Below are positions 33,825 through 45,195 of a stretch of DNA of 64,000 nt, one piece after another. The stretch covers positions 107,382,975 through 107,446,974 of the forward strand of contig CM061229.1 in NCBI GenBank assembly GCA_030844895.1. The letters are read 5' to 3'. The translations under genes and the position numbers were made by a program. Position 1 is the stretch's first letter. Every line of letters begins with the position of its first letter. Below the pieces are notes generated by a model, which was not told the origin of the DNA, ran no database searches, and saw nothing but the letters and a program-made list of their open reading frames with translations. The stretch is from Ambrosia x helenae. Taxonomy: Eukaryota > Streptophyta > Magnoliopsida > Asterales > Asteraceae.

Positions 33825-35398
33825 ATGCTGTCTTTATCATGGCTTATTAGGAAGAAACTTCAGATCTTGATCTTCCAATCTTGGGTTCTTTCTTCTGCTC
33901 TCGGAGGCATACTTGTATTTTGATCATCATCAGCTTTTGCTTGAACATCTTGCTAAAAAAACGTGAGAGGAGGATTCTCATAACTCTTTTCTTTGTCAGT
34001 CTTCTGTTTCAAGCAACTTTTCAGGTACTTCTTCAGTTGTACGTTCATCGTGAAAAGACGATTCACTTCAGGTTCTTCTGACTCAGGTACATCTTCTCAT
34101 TGAGGTGATTCATGCTTATCAGCAACTGGAACTCTTTCATTCTTCATGAACCCCTGTTTCTTGATTTGTATAAATTCTGCAAATCTCAGAATTTTGTAAG
34201 CAAATAATTGATATAACAGAGGGTCCAGTATACACATGAACACCAAGTACATCAGTGTACTTCAATTATAAAACCTCAAAAACCTGAATTTCGTTTGAGA
34301 ACCTGTCAAATCCTCAAGAATGGTCAATTTTTCATAAAAGATAAGCAAATAAAAATAAAAATTCAAACTAATTACAATGCATCTTTTTGGTGAGAATCAT
34401 GTGCAAGAAGATCATATCAGCTTTGTCAAAATGCAACACACCGTTAGTATATTTGTTTTGGTATACTTATTAAAGTGCCAGAAAGCAGTCCAAGACGATT
34501 ACCAGCATCGTTTATCCACTTAAACAAACATACACACATGCCTTCAACTCCTTTATTTTTCTTATTTTCTTAACGTGTGTTAGACCGAAATAATTGTGTG
34601 TCCCACATCATGACATACCCCCGCGATCAAGGTATGCACAAAGTTTCTTCATAACAGGTGAATAAATTGCTGACATCCGTATGTTTTACAAGGTTAAGAT
34701 CATTGGTGATCAGGTCTGCATATATCTGGATGCAACAGAGAGACCAATGGATTCTCGACCAGGGTTAGGGCAAATACCAAATGTTTCGGTATGATCATTG
34801 CTTTAGGCTTTTGATTTGTGCCTTTAGCTTGAATTCTCTTTGAGAATTTTAGGTTTTGGCATTTCCTTATTGTCTTTTAAGACGTCCTGACTGTGCCTAG
34901 GTCAACATATATAATTGGATGCAGCAGAAGGGCAGCCAGGACATCCCCAGATGTATCAACAATTTAAAGACCTGAAATCTCAGATTTTGGCAATCTATCA
35001 ACCAAAGATTTAAGACCATAAAATCATACGCCAATGATGAGTTACCCACAAACTACACAGTCCTTTATCTTTAGTATGCAATTTTGGACTGAGTTCATTG
35101 TGCAGCTTGCCTGCCGGTACATCGTATAATAGAGCTGCAATCGCACTCGATTTAATTTTCTTTTCGATTTTAAAGTGTAATAGTTCAACAGCTGATGTAC
35201 TATCATTTCTTCTTTTTCACACCATGAAATCTCATTTTCTGAATTTTCTATTGTTTTTGTATTTTTCTAAGGATGTATATCCCCTTAAATTTGTGCTTAA
35301 AATAGAAAAATTTAAAGAACAAATTTACAAGACTAAAACTAAGAGAAATATTTTTGTGTTTTTCTAAAAACCATTCTCGATTCAAGGACCAATTACGT
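33825..35398 (-). other. Copia 3' interior, pol missing
   Basis: No integrase or RT motif is visible in any frame. Short protein-like runs on the minus strand around 33950-34150 (polar, with SEEPEV and LKKYLKSCLK) are broken by stops and may be remnants. The rest is AT-rich and non-coding. Confidence 0.5.
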
Positions 35399-35596
35399 TC
35401 AGAATTTTAATGCATCAGGTTTTGAGCGCACCTTACTTGCTGATTTTACCTCCATTTTCTCCTTAAAGGAAACATACTCACTGTTTAAGAATTTAAAATA
35501 AATGTATAACAGAGAGATGTCACCTGTCATGTGCGTGGAACAACCATTATCAACATACCAGTGGTCGTCGACAATCCTCCTTGGATGTCCCTGCAC
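35399..35596 (-). pseudogene. Copia protease fragment
   Basis: It contains WYVDNGCSTHMTG, the Copia aspartic protease start with the catalytic Asp, then loses similarity after about 30 residues. It follows the gag frame after a short gap. The truncation marks the point where pol was lost. Confidence 0.75.
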
Positions 35597-35608
35597 TAAG
35601 AAAGGAGA

Positions 35609-36644
35609 TTAGTTAAACATTGGTACCCAGGCCATCGCGGTCCTGGGCACTCCTGAAGCGTCTATGAAAGACACTTCTCTCAAGCACATGCCCTTCTTCT
35701 CATTTAGGACTGGTGTTGCTGCCGCCTTTGCTTTCCAGACTTGTTTAGGCTTAACAAGCGGTTTTGCTACTTTCGGAGTAGCAGCTTTCGGTTTCTGAGG
35801 TTGTTTTGATTTCTGTGGAGGAACAACCTTCTGTTTGCTCTTGGCAGCATTCCAGTCTCCATCAGACGGTATAACTTTGGGATTCATGTTCTTCCTTGCC
35901 TTAGGTTTATCAACCTTCATTGGCTTGAAGTAGTAGTTATCCCTAGGCATAACCTTCTGATGTTGTCGATAATAGGACATATAAGGACGACTTATGCAGT
36001 TCCTTTCAATGTGACCGGGTCTTCCACACGTGTAGCATGTCTGCTTCTTTGCATAAGGAGCAGATCCCGGTCTGTTCGATCCCACTGATGAATGTGAGTG
36101 ATGGGATCTGTTGGATGATTTGTTTGCAGGCTTCTTAAAGTTTCTGCTCTGCTTAGAACATCTTGAACACCCATGTGAACAAGATTGTGCTTGTGATGAT
36201 GACTGTCCTTGAGCTTTCTGTTTAGCTTCAGGAACCTGTATATGAGAGTTATCACAGGTTGTTTTTCTATGTGGTGGCACGTATTTATCTGCTGTGCCAA
36301 TAACAGATAGCTCAGAAACAGTCTTTTTCACATATGGTATAGCATCTACAGACAAATTAGACTGTGTCACACAAACACCTGCATTGTTAGTGCAAACAAT
36401 ATCATCGCCCTCAACCTTAACCTCTACTTTTACTAAATCTGCACATGAAGTAGAAGCATCAGTAACGTTCACACATTTAAATTCAGGGACTATTGGCTTT
36501 ACCACACCTGTGCCAACAGTATTGGATGAGGGATCCTTACATTCTTGTTTAATCTCGACTAGCCTTGAGCACACAGATTCTTCAGATTTTGGCTCAGTCG
36601 AGGGTGTGACATTTGATTCAGCCGAGCCACTTGATTCAGACACT
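35609..36644 (-). pseudogene. Copia gag, C-terminal part with zinc knuckle
   Basis: 344-residue open segment, Ser/Lys/Gln-rich, with one CCHC knuckle CYTCGRPGHIERNC near residue 203 and a basic tail (KPKARKN, KPLVKPKQVWKAKAA). It continues the gag segment at 59726-59931 across the insertion of element A (duplication TATGG). It would bind RNA in the particle. Confidence 0.8.
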
Positions 36645-36649
36645 TATGG

Positions 36650-37297
36650 TGTAACATTTTGCATTAAATACTTGTACGTTACGATTATTATGAATAAAAC
36701 GTCAAGTTTCATCATTTATCGCCTTTTAAAAATTATTTCGTGACGCATTTGGACCCCTAATACTATGCTATATATATATATATTGTACATATATATGTGA
36801 AATAATTATCAAAAATAATAGGCTTGGGCCGGGATTCGAACCCGAGCCCATAGCCGGGTCACTAACACCAAACAACACAACCAGCTGGTCTACACAACAC
36901 ACTTGATTTATTTCCAACACATATTATTTATATAACGAAGTTGATTCATAATAGTGACTAGGAAAGTCAACTGAGACACGATTTACCTTAATTAACCATT
37001 CAAACACGTTTTGGAATCCTGATATGGAATGATTGTGATTGTCTGACTGTTTTCGCATCAATTACACCATAAATTGTCGTTCAAAACTTTCCAATTCATG
37101 GCCAATCTACGCGTCATCATCATCATAGCAAGTCAACTTTCCAATTCATCAACCCGAACCCTCACCCTATAAATTGGTCACTTCCTAGCATGCTATACTC
37201 GCCGATACATCCCTCTTCATCTCCAATTTCTGTTTTAAATCATCTTTCGAAGCTTTTGAGTTCGTGTTTGACTATTCTGTTGACCGAACATAATACG
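36650..37297 (+). repeat. 5' LTR of element A, first part
   Basis: Matches 57109-57757 of the 3' LTR, including the TATA box (TATAAAT, 37168-37174) and a minus-strand tRNA-like module at about 36831-36900. It ends at the junction with element B. Confidence 0.92.
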
Positions 37298-38404
37298 TGA
37301 CGTGCATGTCGTGGTACACGTAAAATTTCCCAATTACAACTAATAAATAGTGGCAAGAAGGTATCGAACACAGGGAGTTTGTGGAATGTGTGTAAACTAA
37401 TAACTTTGCGATTTTAACTAATATTTAACTACTAACAAAATTAAAGATCAAAGATTATTGGTTGATTTGGATTTAGACTTAATAAAAAGAAAACTAAATT
37501 ACTGATTTGAAATGGGTTTTGTTCTTCAAGTTAACAAGCAATGACCATCCCTGGATCCATTTTCCTTAAACCTTTATGCAAAAGTTCCACTAGAAAGAGT
37601 TACATAGACATAACTCGTGTTTAAACAATTATTGTGATAAAAGGGAATAAAGTACTCGGATTATAGCAATGCGAGGTTGTTTCCCGATGACCGATTAATC
37701 AATTATCCACAACAATCAATTGTTCAAACACCACAACAATCAAGCAAACATGTACTAGATTATCGTTCTAGAAATGAAAGGAACAAACATAAAAGAGTTT
37801 AAGAAAAACTTCACCAAAGATGATCATCAAGAGTTCTAGCCTAGCATCATGGAATGGATCATCATAATCTTCAAATAATTGTTCATATGAATCAAAGACA
37901 ATAACCAAAGGATTATAATTGTTCTTGAACCTTGTTCTAGCCCAAAAATCGCCCCTAGGATGCTTAGAAACGTTCACAATGGAAGAGGTGCTGAAAAGAC
38001 ACCATAAAGTGGCCTTTAAATGAAGGAGTTGCAATTTGGTGCAGAGGCCACCGTACCCTTACGGTGGCTACCGTAGGGGTACGGTGGATCTTAAATCCTG
38101 ACGGTTCTTGTACGCTGCCCTACGGTGGGAAATAAGTGTCCTGAGGCCACCGTAACCCTACGGTGGCTACCGTAAGGGTACGGTGGACCCTTTACAAATC
38201 TTCATTTTTTCTTTCTTGCATTCCACCTCGTTCCGATGCGTTCCGGTCCATTCCCAAAGCCCGTATTTTGTCATTTTTAGCTCCTTATTACACCTACAAC
38301 CAAAGCAACCGTAGTCACCCAATTCCAAGCAATATCACGAATAAATGTGGATAAAATAAGCATTTTAACATTATTAAAGGGTGTTCGTTGAACCACCCGT
38401 CACA
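37298..38404 (-). repeat. 3' LTR of element B (left copy)
   Basis: Plus-strand start TGACGTGCATG and end CCCGTCACA. I place the end here because the next bases (38405-38416) are the complement of a purine tract AAGTGTGGGGA. Similarity with the right copy continues 255 bp further (to 38659), which is unusual. It contains four CCACCGTA-type palindromes (38048-38186) and a TATA-like TTTAAA at 38015-38020. Confidence 0.75.
38048..38186. repeat. CCACCGTA/TACGGTGG palindrome array in LTR of element B
   Basis: Two perfect hairpins (CCACCGTACCCTTACGGTGG at 38048-38067 and CCACCGTAACCCTACGGTGG at 38147-38166), each followed by a second one of the CTACCGTA..GGTACGGTGG type. On the minus strand the array ends 28 bases upstream of the TATA-like TTTAAA. 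The right LTR copy starts at 49738. Confidence 0.85.
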
Positions 38405-39776
38405 TCCCCACACTTACCCATTGCTTGTCCCAAGCAATCTATTACAAATCCTTTTCACAAATAAGCGATCATTTCAAAGTCAAGTTTAATGTGCAATCCT
38501 CGTACTAACCCATCCTCAACACCCCAATCAACACACCCCTCACAATATCTCTCCTCTCGGTATCAAGTAAGCTCTAGCAAAGATAAGCTAGGCACACAAA
38601 AGGCAAACGGGTGGTTGCACAACCATAAGCTTGTACCTAAATCACTCATCCTCCTAACATGAACATGAGTATAAATCAAAGGGACTTAACGGTTGTAACT
38701 TGGCTAAGTGTGAAGGTAGGGAATAGGATATATATAAGTAGCGCAAACTTTACCCGGTCTTTTTATTACAAAATAAAACACACACGAACAAAGAAACACT
38801 ACTATATACAAACACATAACATAACTTTACTCGCTTTTTTTTTCTTTTCTTTTTCTTTTTTTTTTCTCTTTTTTTTAATTTTCATTTTCTTTTCTTTCTT
38901 TTCATCATCTCTTTTTTCTTCTTTTTTTTCTTGCATTTTTCTTGCCAAACAAATTACATAAACATACTAACACATTCTAAACTTAACACTTCAATAATAC
39001 TATTAATACAAGAATAAACTAAACACAAAAAGACCGGGTAAAGTTGGGTAAAATTTAGGAGCTAGTTTAAGGGTCATCAAACAATAGGCTTTAAGGCTAA
39101 AAAATGGGCAACTAAATGTCCAAACCCCCGCCCCTCTCGCTACCTTGCTCATATATGAAATGTATGAGGTCCAACCCCCCAAAAACCCACACTCTCACTC
39201 ACATGATGAGGCTACCTAATGCCCTTATCATTTCTACACCCATGCCCAATTAAGGTTTCAAGTCGTATTCAAGCACAAGTTCTAGTGGACCCCCACCCGT
39301 TGCCACTCTCACAAAGGAAGAATTTATTTATTTACATATGTGGCTTCAACTCTCACCAAGAAAAAGAAACGGGTATTAAGGGTTGCCGGTGTGTCTAATG
39401 GGGGTTAAATCAAGGTGTTCCAATTTTTACAACATTGCACTTGACCTCAAATTTTTTTTTAAAAATCTCCAAAAATTTCCTCCCATCCCCACACTTGGGA
39501 TGCATTGTCCCAATGCATGGCTTGGGAAAGGAATGATCGCAAATTTCCATCACAAGACCAATGTCTTTCCACTCAACCACATCTTTCTTTTTGGTATTTT
39601 TCATTTTCTCATTTTTTTTTAATTTTTTTTTTTTTACACACCACCTACTCTCACAACCCAAATTCATCAACAATTCAATACGATTCAATACACCACCCGA
39701 CCACCCGAAAACCAAAAGCAAAAACGAAAACAAAAACAAACAAAATATAAAGCTATGTACAAAGAGCACGACCTGA
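38405..39776 (-). other. Non-coding 3' region of element B
   Basis: It contains the putative polypurine tract (38405-38416), a pyrimidine-rich block on the plus strand at about 38829-38940 (long purine tract on the element strand), and another AAGTGTGGGGATG motif at about 39483-39495. No gene seen. Confidence 0.55.
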
Positions 39777-41505
39777 TTAGTAGTAGCGCGGCTGAGGCGG
39801 CCCGAACACCGAAGTGAACAAATCATTCCATTCGCCAAAGCCAAACGCTCCATCACCGCTTCCTCCTTGATCCGTGGGTTGTTGTTGCTGCTGTGGGTCG
39901 ACCCATTGAGAATGGTGGATTGGTGGGGTCGGATAGGAGATGCTTCCATCATACGGCGGTAGAGACCCGTAATCCACCGGTTGTGGATTTGCGACTACAG
40001 GTCTCCCCGCATGCCAATCATCGTTCATTCTCCTATTTTGATCATCAATGTATCTATGATTGATCTCCACTTGCTGAGCATAAGCATGTCCTTGGTTCCA
40101 CAATTCCTGACGATCAAAACCTGCTTCATCCTTCTCTCCATGCTAGCACTCATCATTGTTTGATGATCAAATAGTGTTCGTTCCGAACCCGACCAAGTGT
40201 CAAATACCGAGGTTAGGGGACGTTGACTTTCAATTACCTGCTGCATCGATCCCCCAAAGGCCCAACCATCAACATACGCCCTCTCAGTAAAGTCATAAAA
40301 CCCTCCACCATGGGTCCCACTCGAACTCCCCTGGCCTATATCCAAATGTCCTCCAGCCGGATTGTCTTCGTACTCTTCATCGTCACTTGGTGGCGCTTCA
40401 CCCCCACTCTCAGCTTCATCCTCCTCACCGGGAAAAGTGCCCTCGCATCTTTCTTAAGCATTCTCCACCTTTGACCCCCACTTTTCAGTTTATGATATCT
40501 CTCAGTTTCAGAATAAACCCAACCAGACCCCATTGTTGCTAAATCAATAGGTTTGAATTTCTTTCTTTTTCTTCCTTCATCTTCTTCAGTTATCGCACCC
40601 TGCTGCTTCAACAACCCAATAATTATTCGACAATAGGGAATGATTGACCTCTCCACCGAATTTCTACATATCCAAACATGATTCAAGATCAAGTACCGAA
40701 GGGAAAATTTCGGACCACAGTGCGTCAAGGCGTATAAGATAGGAACCTCGGGAAAACGCACTTGTTCTTTATCAGTCCATCTTGGTAACACGTTCAGAAT
40801 GATAAAATTCAACAAAAGTTTGGGCTCTATCTTCAAATTCCTTCGATACAATGTATCATGATAAGTACCCGGCAAAAATAAATCATCCAACATTTCCATC
40901 CAACGTGGATGCTTGTCTGGACTAATCAACAACTCATCGATGCTCGGGTTTTTATATTCTTTTGCCGGTAGACTATCAAACTTTGCAAGCCTGCGCAACG
41001 TCTCATAGGACATTTCCACTTCTATCCCATTTACTTCACCGACTAACTTCATCTTGGATGGTGAATCATATCTAGGACATCTTAATGTTGCCATCCATTC
41101 CTCGACCTCATCCAAATACACCCTCCTCTCTTCTTGATCATAACAGTGGAGTGCCGCTTCCCAACCTAACGCCTTAAATCTATCAAAAACCCCGAATGGT
41201 TCAAAGTCTTTTCTGCTCACCTCTCTTTCATAAATAAATGCCCCTGGCCGATCTGACAACTTTTTAATTTGATCATGAAATAAAGTAGGTTGCCAGATCC
41301 TTGGTTTTGCGTTCAGAGGGCCCGTCTTCCATTCCGGCTTATCAGCCGGGTCTAACCTTGGCGCCTCCGGTGCTTGTTCCATCTCTACATCAGACTCAGT
41401 ATTTTGGGAAACATACTTCCTTCGTTTGTATTTCTGAGCAGGTTGCTTTCCTTTAGCCTTGGCAGCGGATGAACTTGATCCAGCGGCTTCACTAGTGCGT
41501 GCCAT
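39777..41505 (-). pseudogene. Extra 3' gene of element B (Athila-type ORF)
   Basis: From ATG 41505 (MARTSEAAGSSSS) the product has a Ser/Lys-rich start with basic KYKRRKYV, then a globular region (KPRIWQPTLFHDQIKKLSD ... FGVFDRFKALGWE ... MSYETLRRLAKFDSLP ... FLPGTYHDTLYRRNLKIE ... LNHVWICRNS) resembling the Athila ORF-1 / putative plant transposon protein family, and a Gln/Pro-rich tail ending FGPPQPRYY. Two shifts, near 40350 and 40100, break the tail. Its position after integrase matches the env-like gene of Athila elements, but I see no convincing membrane segment; the hydrophobic stretch upstream of 41505 is translated intron. Function unknown. Confidence 0.7.
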
Positions 41506-41509
41506 TTCC

Positions 41510-41853
41510 CTATACAATGTACAAACAGACACAGAAACAAAAACAAACCAAACAAAACAAATTAGCCAACATGACAAAAACATCCCCACACTTGCTTGTT
41601 ATCATGGTAGTAGATGTTATTGAGCATACACTTCTTCATTGGTTTGACAAAAATTGGGCATGACACCTCTATAATCATAACATTACCAAAAGCTCACAAT
41701 TTTCATCTCAACAACACTTCTACTACCACATTATTATCAAACGAAACTATTTACATACTACATTATTAACAAGCAAGTGGGTATAAATTAGGTAAGAACA
41801 AAAACCTCTATATCTTACAATGTAGCATAAAAATCAACAAATGGAATACATAC
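41510..41853 (-). other. Predicted leader intron of the extra gene
   Basis: 344 bp with donor AAG|GTATGT (41853) and acceptor TATAG (41511-41510) after a T-rich tract, ending four bases before the ATG. The preceding exon (about 42155-41854) looks like a plant 5' UTR. Confidence 0.5.
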
Positions 41854-42186
41854 CTTCGAATGGATGATGCTAGAACACAAGGAATCAAGAAAACAAGAAA
41901 AACCCCCAATTTATGCGATTTTTAGGGTTTCGATTCGGCCCCAAAAACGTGTTTTTCTTCCAATTTACTCCCCAAAATCAGAAACTAGACAAAAATCTAG
42001 TCAAGTTAGACCCAAGAATCACTAGATTTGGTGGAGGATTGAAGGTTTTATGAAGATTTGAAGTTTAAAGGTTATGGGTGTTGTGTTCTTGTGAAAGAGA
42101 AGAAGAAGAAGAATAAAGAAGTTTGGTAGAAGAAGAAAAGGGTGTGGCCCGGTTTAGTGTTGCAAGTGCCCAATTTTTTTTTTTTT

Positions 42187-42192
42187 TTTATA
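42187..42192 (-). promoter_or_regulatory. Predicted internal promoter of the extra gene
   Basis: TATAAA on the minus strand, followed 45-95 bases later by a TTCTTC-rich pyrimidine patch (42098-42145 on the plus strand as GAAGAA) and a leader with few ATGs. Directly upstream are CCACCGTA palindromes (42211-42350), one identical to the LTR hairpin, and then an AAGTGTGGGGA motif (42466-42478), so the arrangement echoes the U3 of the LTR. Confidence 0.5.
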
Positions 42193-42210
42193 AAGTCGCT
42201 GCACTCCAGA

Positions 42211-42350
42211 CCCCACCGTAGGGTTACAGTGGGTACCGTACCCTTACGGTGGCCCAAAGACTCTTTTTCTTCACCGTAGGGCAGACGAGAAGCACCGTTG
42301 GGATTTCGATTCCACCGTACCCTTACGGTGGGACCGTAGGGTTACGGTGG
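42211..42350. repeat. CCACCGTA/TACGGTGG palindrome array inside element B
   Basis: It includes the perfect hairpin CCACCGTACCCTTACGGTGG at 42312-42331, identical to the one in the LTR, plus several degenerate units (CACCGTAGG, TACCGTACCC). It lies between integrase and the extra gene. Confidence 0.85.
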
Positions 42351-42560
42351 ACCTGGGCAATTTTTTTTTTTTTTTAAACTAGTAATTTGAAAACCTGAAA
42401 ATTACCTTACCCCCTCGAAAATCCCGTGTTGTCCTCAACACAATGCTAGAACCGTTTCGTGACCCGAACGTCCCCACACTTGTTTCAAACACGGGTTTCG
42501 AACACACACAAAAGAAAAATAAAATAAACGCTAACTATTTACACTACCAAACCTGGCCTC

Positions 42561-45195
42561 TCATTGTTGCACTTCTTCCACCGGGCGTAAGAAATAGCCC
42601 GCTTTATCCATCTCCAACGCATTGATGTCATTTCCATCCAAGTATGGCTTCAAGCGGTGTCCATTCACTGTTTGTTGCTTATTGGTGTTTTCATCTAATA
42701 TTTCAACTTCACCAAATTTACCAATCCTGCAAAGGATGTACGGACCCATCCATTTACTTTTCAACTTACCCGCAAACATCTTCAATCTTGAATTGTACAA
42801 CCACACCCTTTGCCCTACTTCAAAAGTCTTCTTTCTCAATTTGGCATCATGAACCTTCTTTAGTTTGTCTTTGTAAGCCGATGCACATTCATAAGCCTCA
42901 TCTCTAATCTCCTCCAATTCACTTAGTTGCAACTTTCTTGTTCGCCCCGCCTCATCGTAATCCGCATTTACTGTCGTGATCGCCCAATGTGCTCGATGCG
43001 CCAACTCCATTGGCAAGTGACAACCCTTCCCATACACCATCCGATAAGGTGTCGTGCCAATCGGAGTTTTGTAAGCCGTACGGTATGCCCACAAAGCATC
43101 ATCTAATTTACTTGACCAATCTTTTCTATCCACACGAACCGTCTTCATGAGAATGTCTTTGATTTGACGGTTGGACACTTCAACTTGTCCACTCGTTTGC
43201 GGATGGTACGGTGTTGCAACCCGGTGATTCACTCCATATCTCTTCAACAACTTCCCAAAATTGAAATTCTTAAAATGTGACCCACCATCACTAATGATCA
43301 CTCTAGGAATACCAAAATGGGCAAAAATGTTGGATTGCACAAACTTGCAAACCACCGAATGATCATTAGTCCTTGTAGCAATTGCTTCAATCCACTTTGA
43401 AACATAATCAACCGCTACCAAGATATACAAGAACCCATTAGAATTTGGGAAGGGACCCATGAAGTCAATGCCCCAAACATCGAATATTTCTACAATCAAG
43501 ATTGGTTGTAGAGGCATTTCATCCCTCTTGGAGATACTTCCCATCCTTTGACAATTTACACAATTCCGGGCAAATTCACAACCATCTTTAAATATGGTGG
43601 GCCAATAGAACCCACATGATAGAACCCGGTAGCCGGTCTTGTGTCCACTAAAATGCCCCCCACAAGCGGATGAATGAGCATGTGTAAGAATATCTTTCAC
43701 CTCCGATTCGGGCACACATCTTCTAATCACTTGATCGGGTCCAACCTTGAAGAGATCCGGTTCATCCCAAATATATTGCTTCACTTGGACCATAAATTGT
43801 TGTCTTCGTTTCTTGGTCCAATGATCCGGAATGACCCCCGTGGCTAAATAGTTAACATAATGAGCAAACCACGGTGCATGAATAGTAGATGTCGCCATCA
43901 ATTGCTCATCGGGAAACCTCTCATTTATTTCTCCAAAATCATCATTTTTATCCACCGGAATTCGAGACAAATGATCCGCCACTACATTCTCACTTCCTTT
44001 CTTGTCCCGAATTTCCAAATCAAACTCTTGCAACAATAGAACCCACCGAATCAAGCGTGGCTTGGCATCTTTCTTTTCCATCAAGTAACGAACCGCACTA
44101 TGGTCCGAATATACTACCACTTTGCTCCCCCAAATATACGAATGAAACTTATCCAAAGCATACACCACCGCTAATAATTCTTTTTCGGTTGTGGTGTAAT
44201 TCAGTTGCGCTTCGGATAAAGTTTTGCTCGCATAGTAAATCACCACCGGCTTTTTATCAACTCTTTGACCCAAAATTGTTCCAATTGTAGTTTCACTTGC
44301 ATCACACATAATCTCAAATGGCTTCGACCAATCCGGCGGTTGCAAAATAGGAGCCTTGACCAAGTGTTCCTTCAAAACATTGAAAGCTTGCAAACATTCA
44401 TTAGTAATGTCAAATGGAAAATCTTTCAAAAGCAAATTACATAAAAGTTTGGTAATGACACTAAAACCTTTAATAAAACGTCTATAAAAACCCGCATGTC
44501 CCAAAAATGACCTTACCCCTTTCACATTCTTTGGTGGTGGCAATGATGAAATAACCCGAATTTTTGCCTTGTCCACCTCCATACCTCTCTCCGAAATCAC
44601 GTGACCTAACACAATTCCCTCTTGCACCATGAAATGTCTTTTCTCCCAACTAAGCACTAAATTTTTCTCAACACATCTTTTTAAAACTTTTTGTAACTCG
44701 TTGAGACAAGATTCAAAGCTAGTGCCAAATATTGAGAAATCATCCATAAACACTTCAAGCGACTCTCCAACCATGTCCGAGAAAATACTCATCATACATC
44801 GTTGAAAAGTAGCCGGTGCATTGCACAAGCCAAATGGCATCCGCCTAAAGGCAAAAGTACTATAGGGACAAGTGAAGGTGGTCTTGTGTTGGTCATCCGG
44901 GTGGATTGCAATTTGGTTGTACCCCGAATACCCATCTAAAAAACAATAGTATTTTTGACCCGATAATTTTTCAATAATTTGGTCAATAAAAGGAAGTGGG
45001 AAATGATCCTTAGAAGTGGCGGCATTTAATTTGCGGTAGTCAATACACACTCGCCACCCGGTTACGGGTCGAGTGGCTATTTGTTCACCACTTTCATCTT
45101 TGACTACTTGAATGCCGGACTTCTTAGGTACCACTTGAGTAGGACTTACCCAAGAGCTATCCGAAATTGGATAAATAATCCCCGCATCTAACCAC
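42561..45195 (-). pseudogene. Pol of element B: RT, RNase H, integrase
   Basis: The open frame runs from about 45195 to 42561. RT: VCIDYRKLNAAT, MPFGLCNAPATFQRCM, catalytic FMDDFSIFG. RNase H: MCDASETTIG and YSDHSAVRYLM. Integrase: HHCC (HAHSSACGGHFSGHK ... CVNCQRMG), WGIDFMGPFP, IISDGGSHFKN and TPYHPQTSGQVEVSNRQIK. The end NGHRLKPYL lacks a chromodomain, as expected for the Athila/Tat side of the Gypsy family. A shift near 45200 separates it from protease. Confidence 0.92.

Noticed and set aside
37768..38034. Minus-strand frame of 88 residues, repeated at 49458-49667
   Set aside because: It lies wholly in the LTRs of element B and has no domain; it is present twice only because LTRs are duplicated.
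41506..41589. Hydrophobic N-terminal extension of the extra gene of element B, looking like a signal peptide
   Set aside because: It is translated from a T-rich tract ending in a splice acceptor just before ATG 41505, so it is more likely intron than protein.
43889..44290. Plus-strand frame of 133 residues, and others opposite pol genes (11804-12088, 45416-45898, 53322-53792)
   Set aside because: They are antisense or shifted shadows of the well-supported retroelement coding regions.
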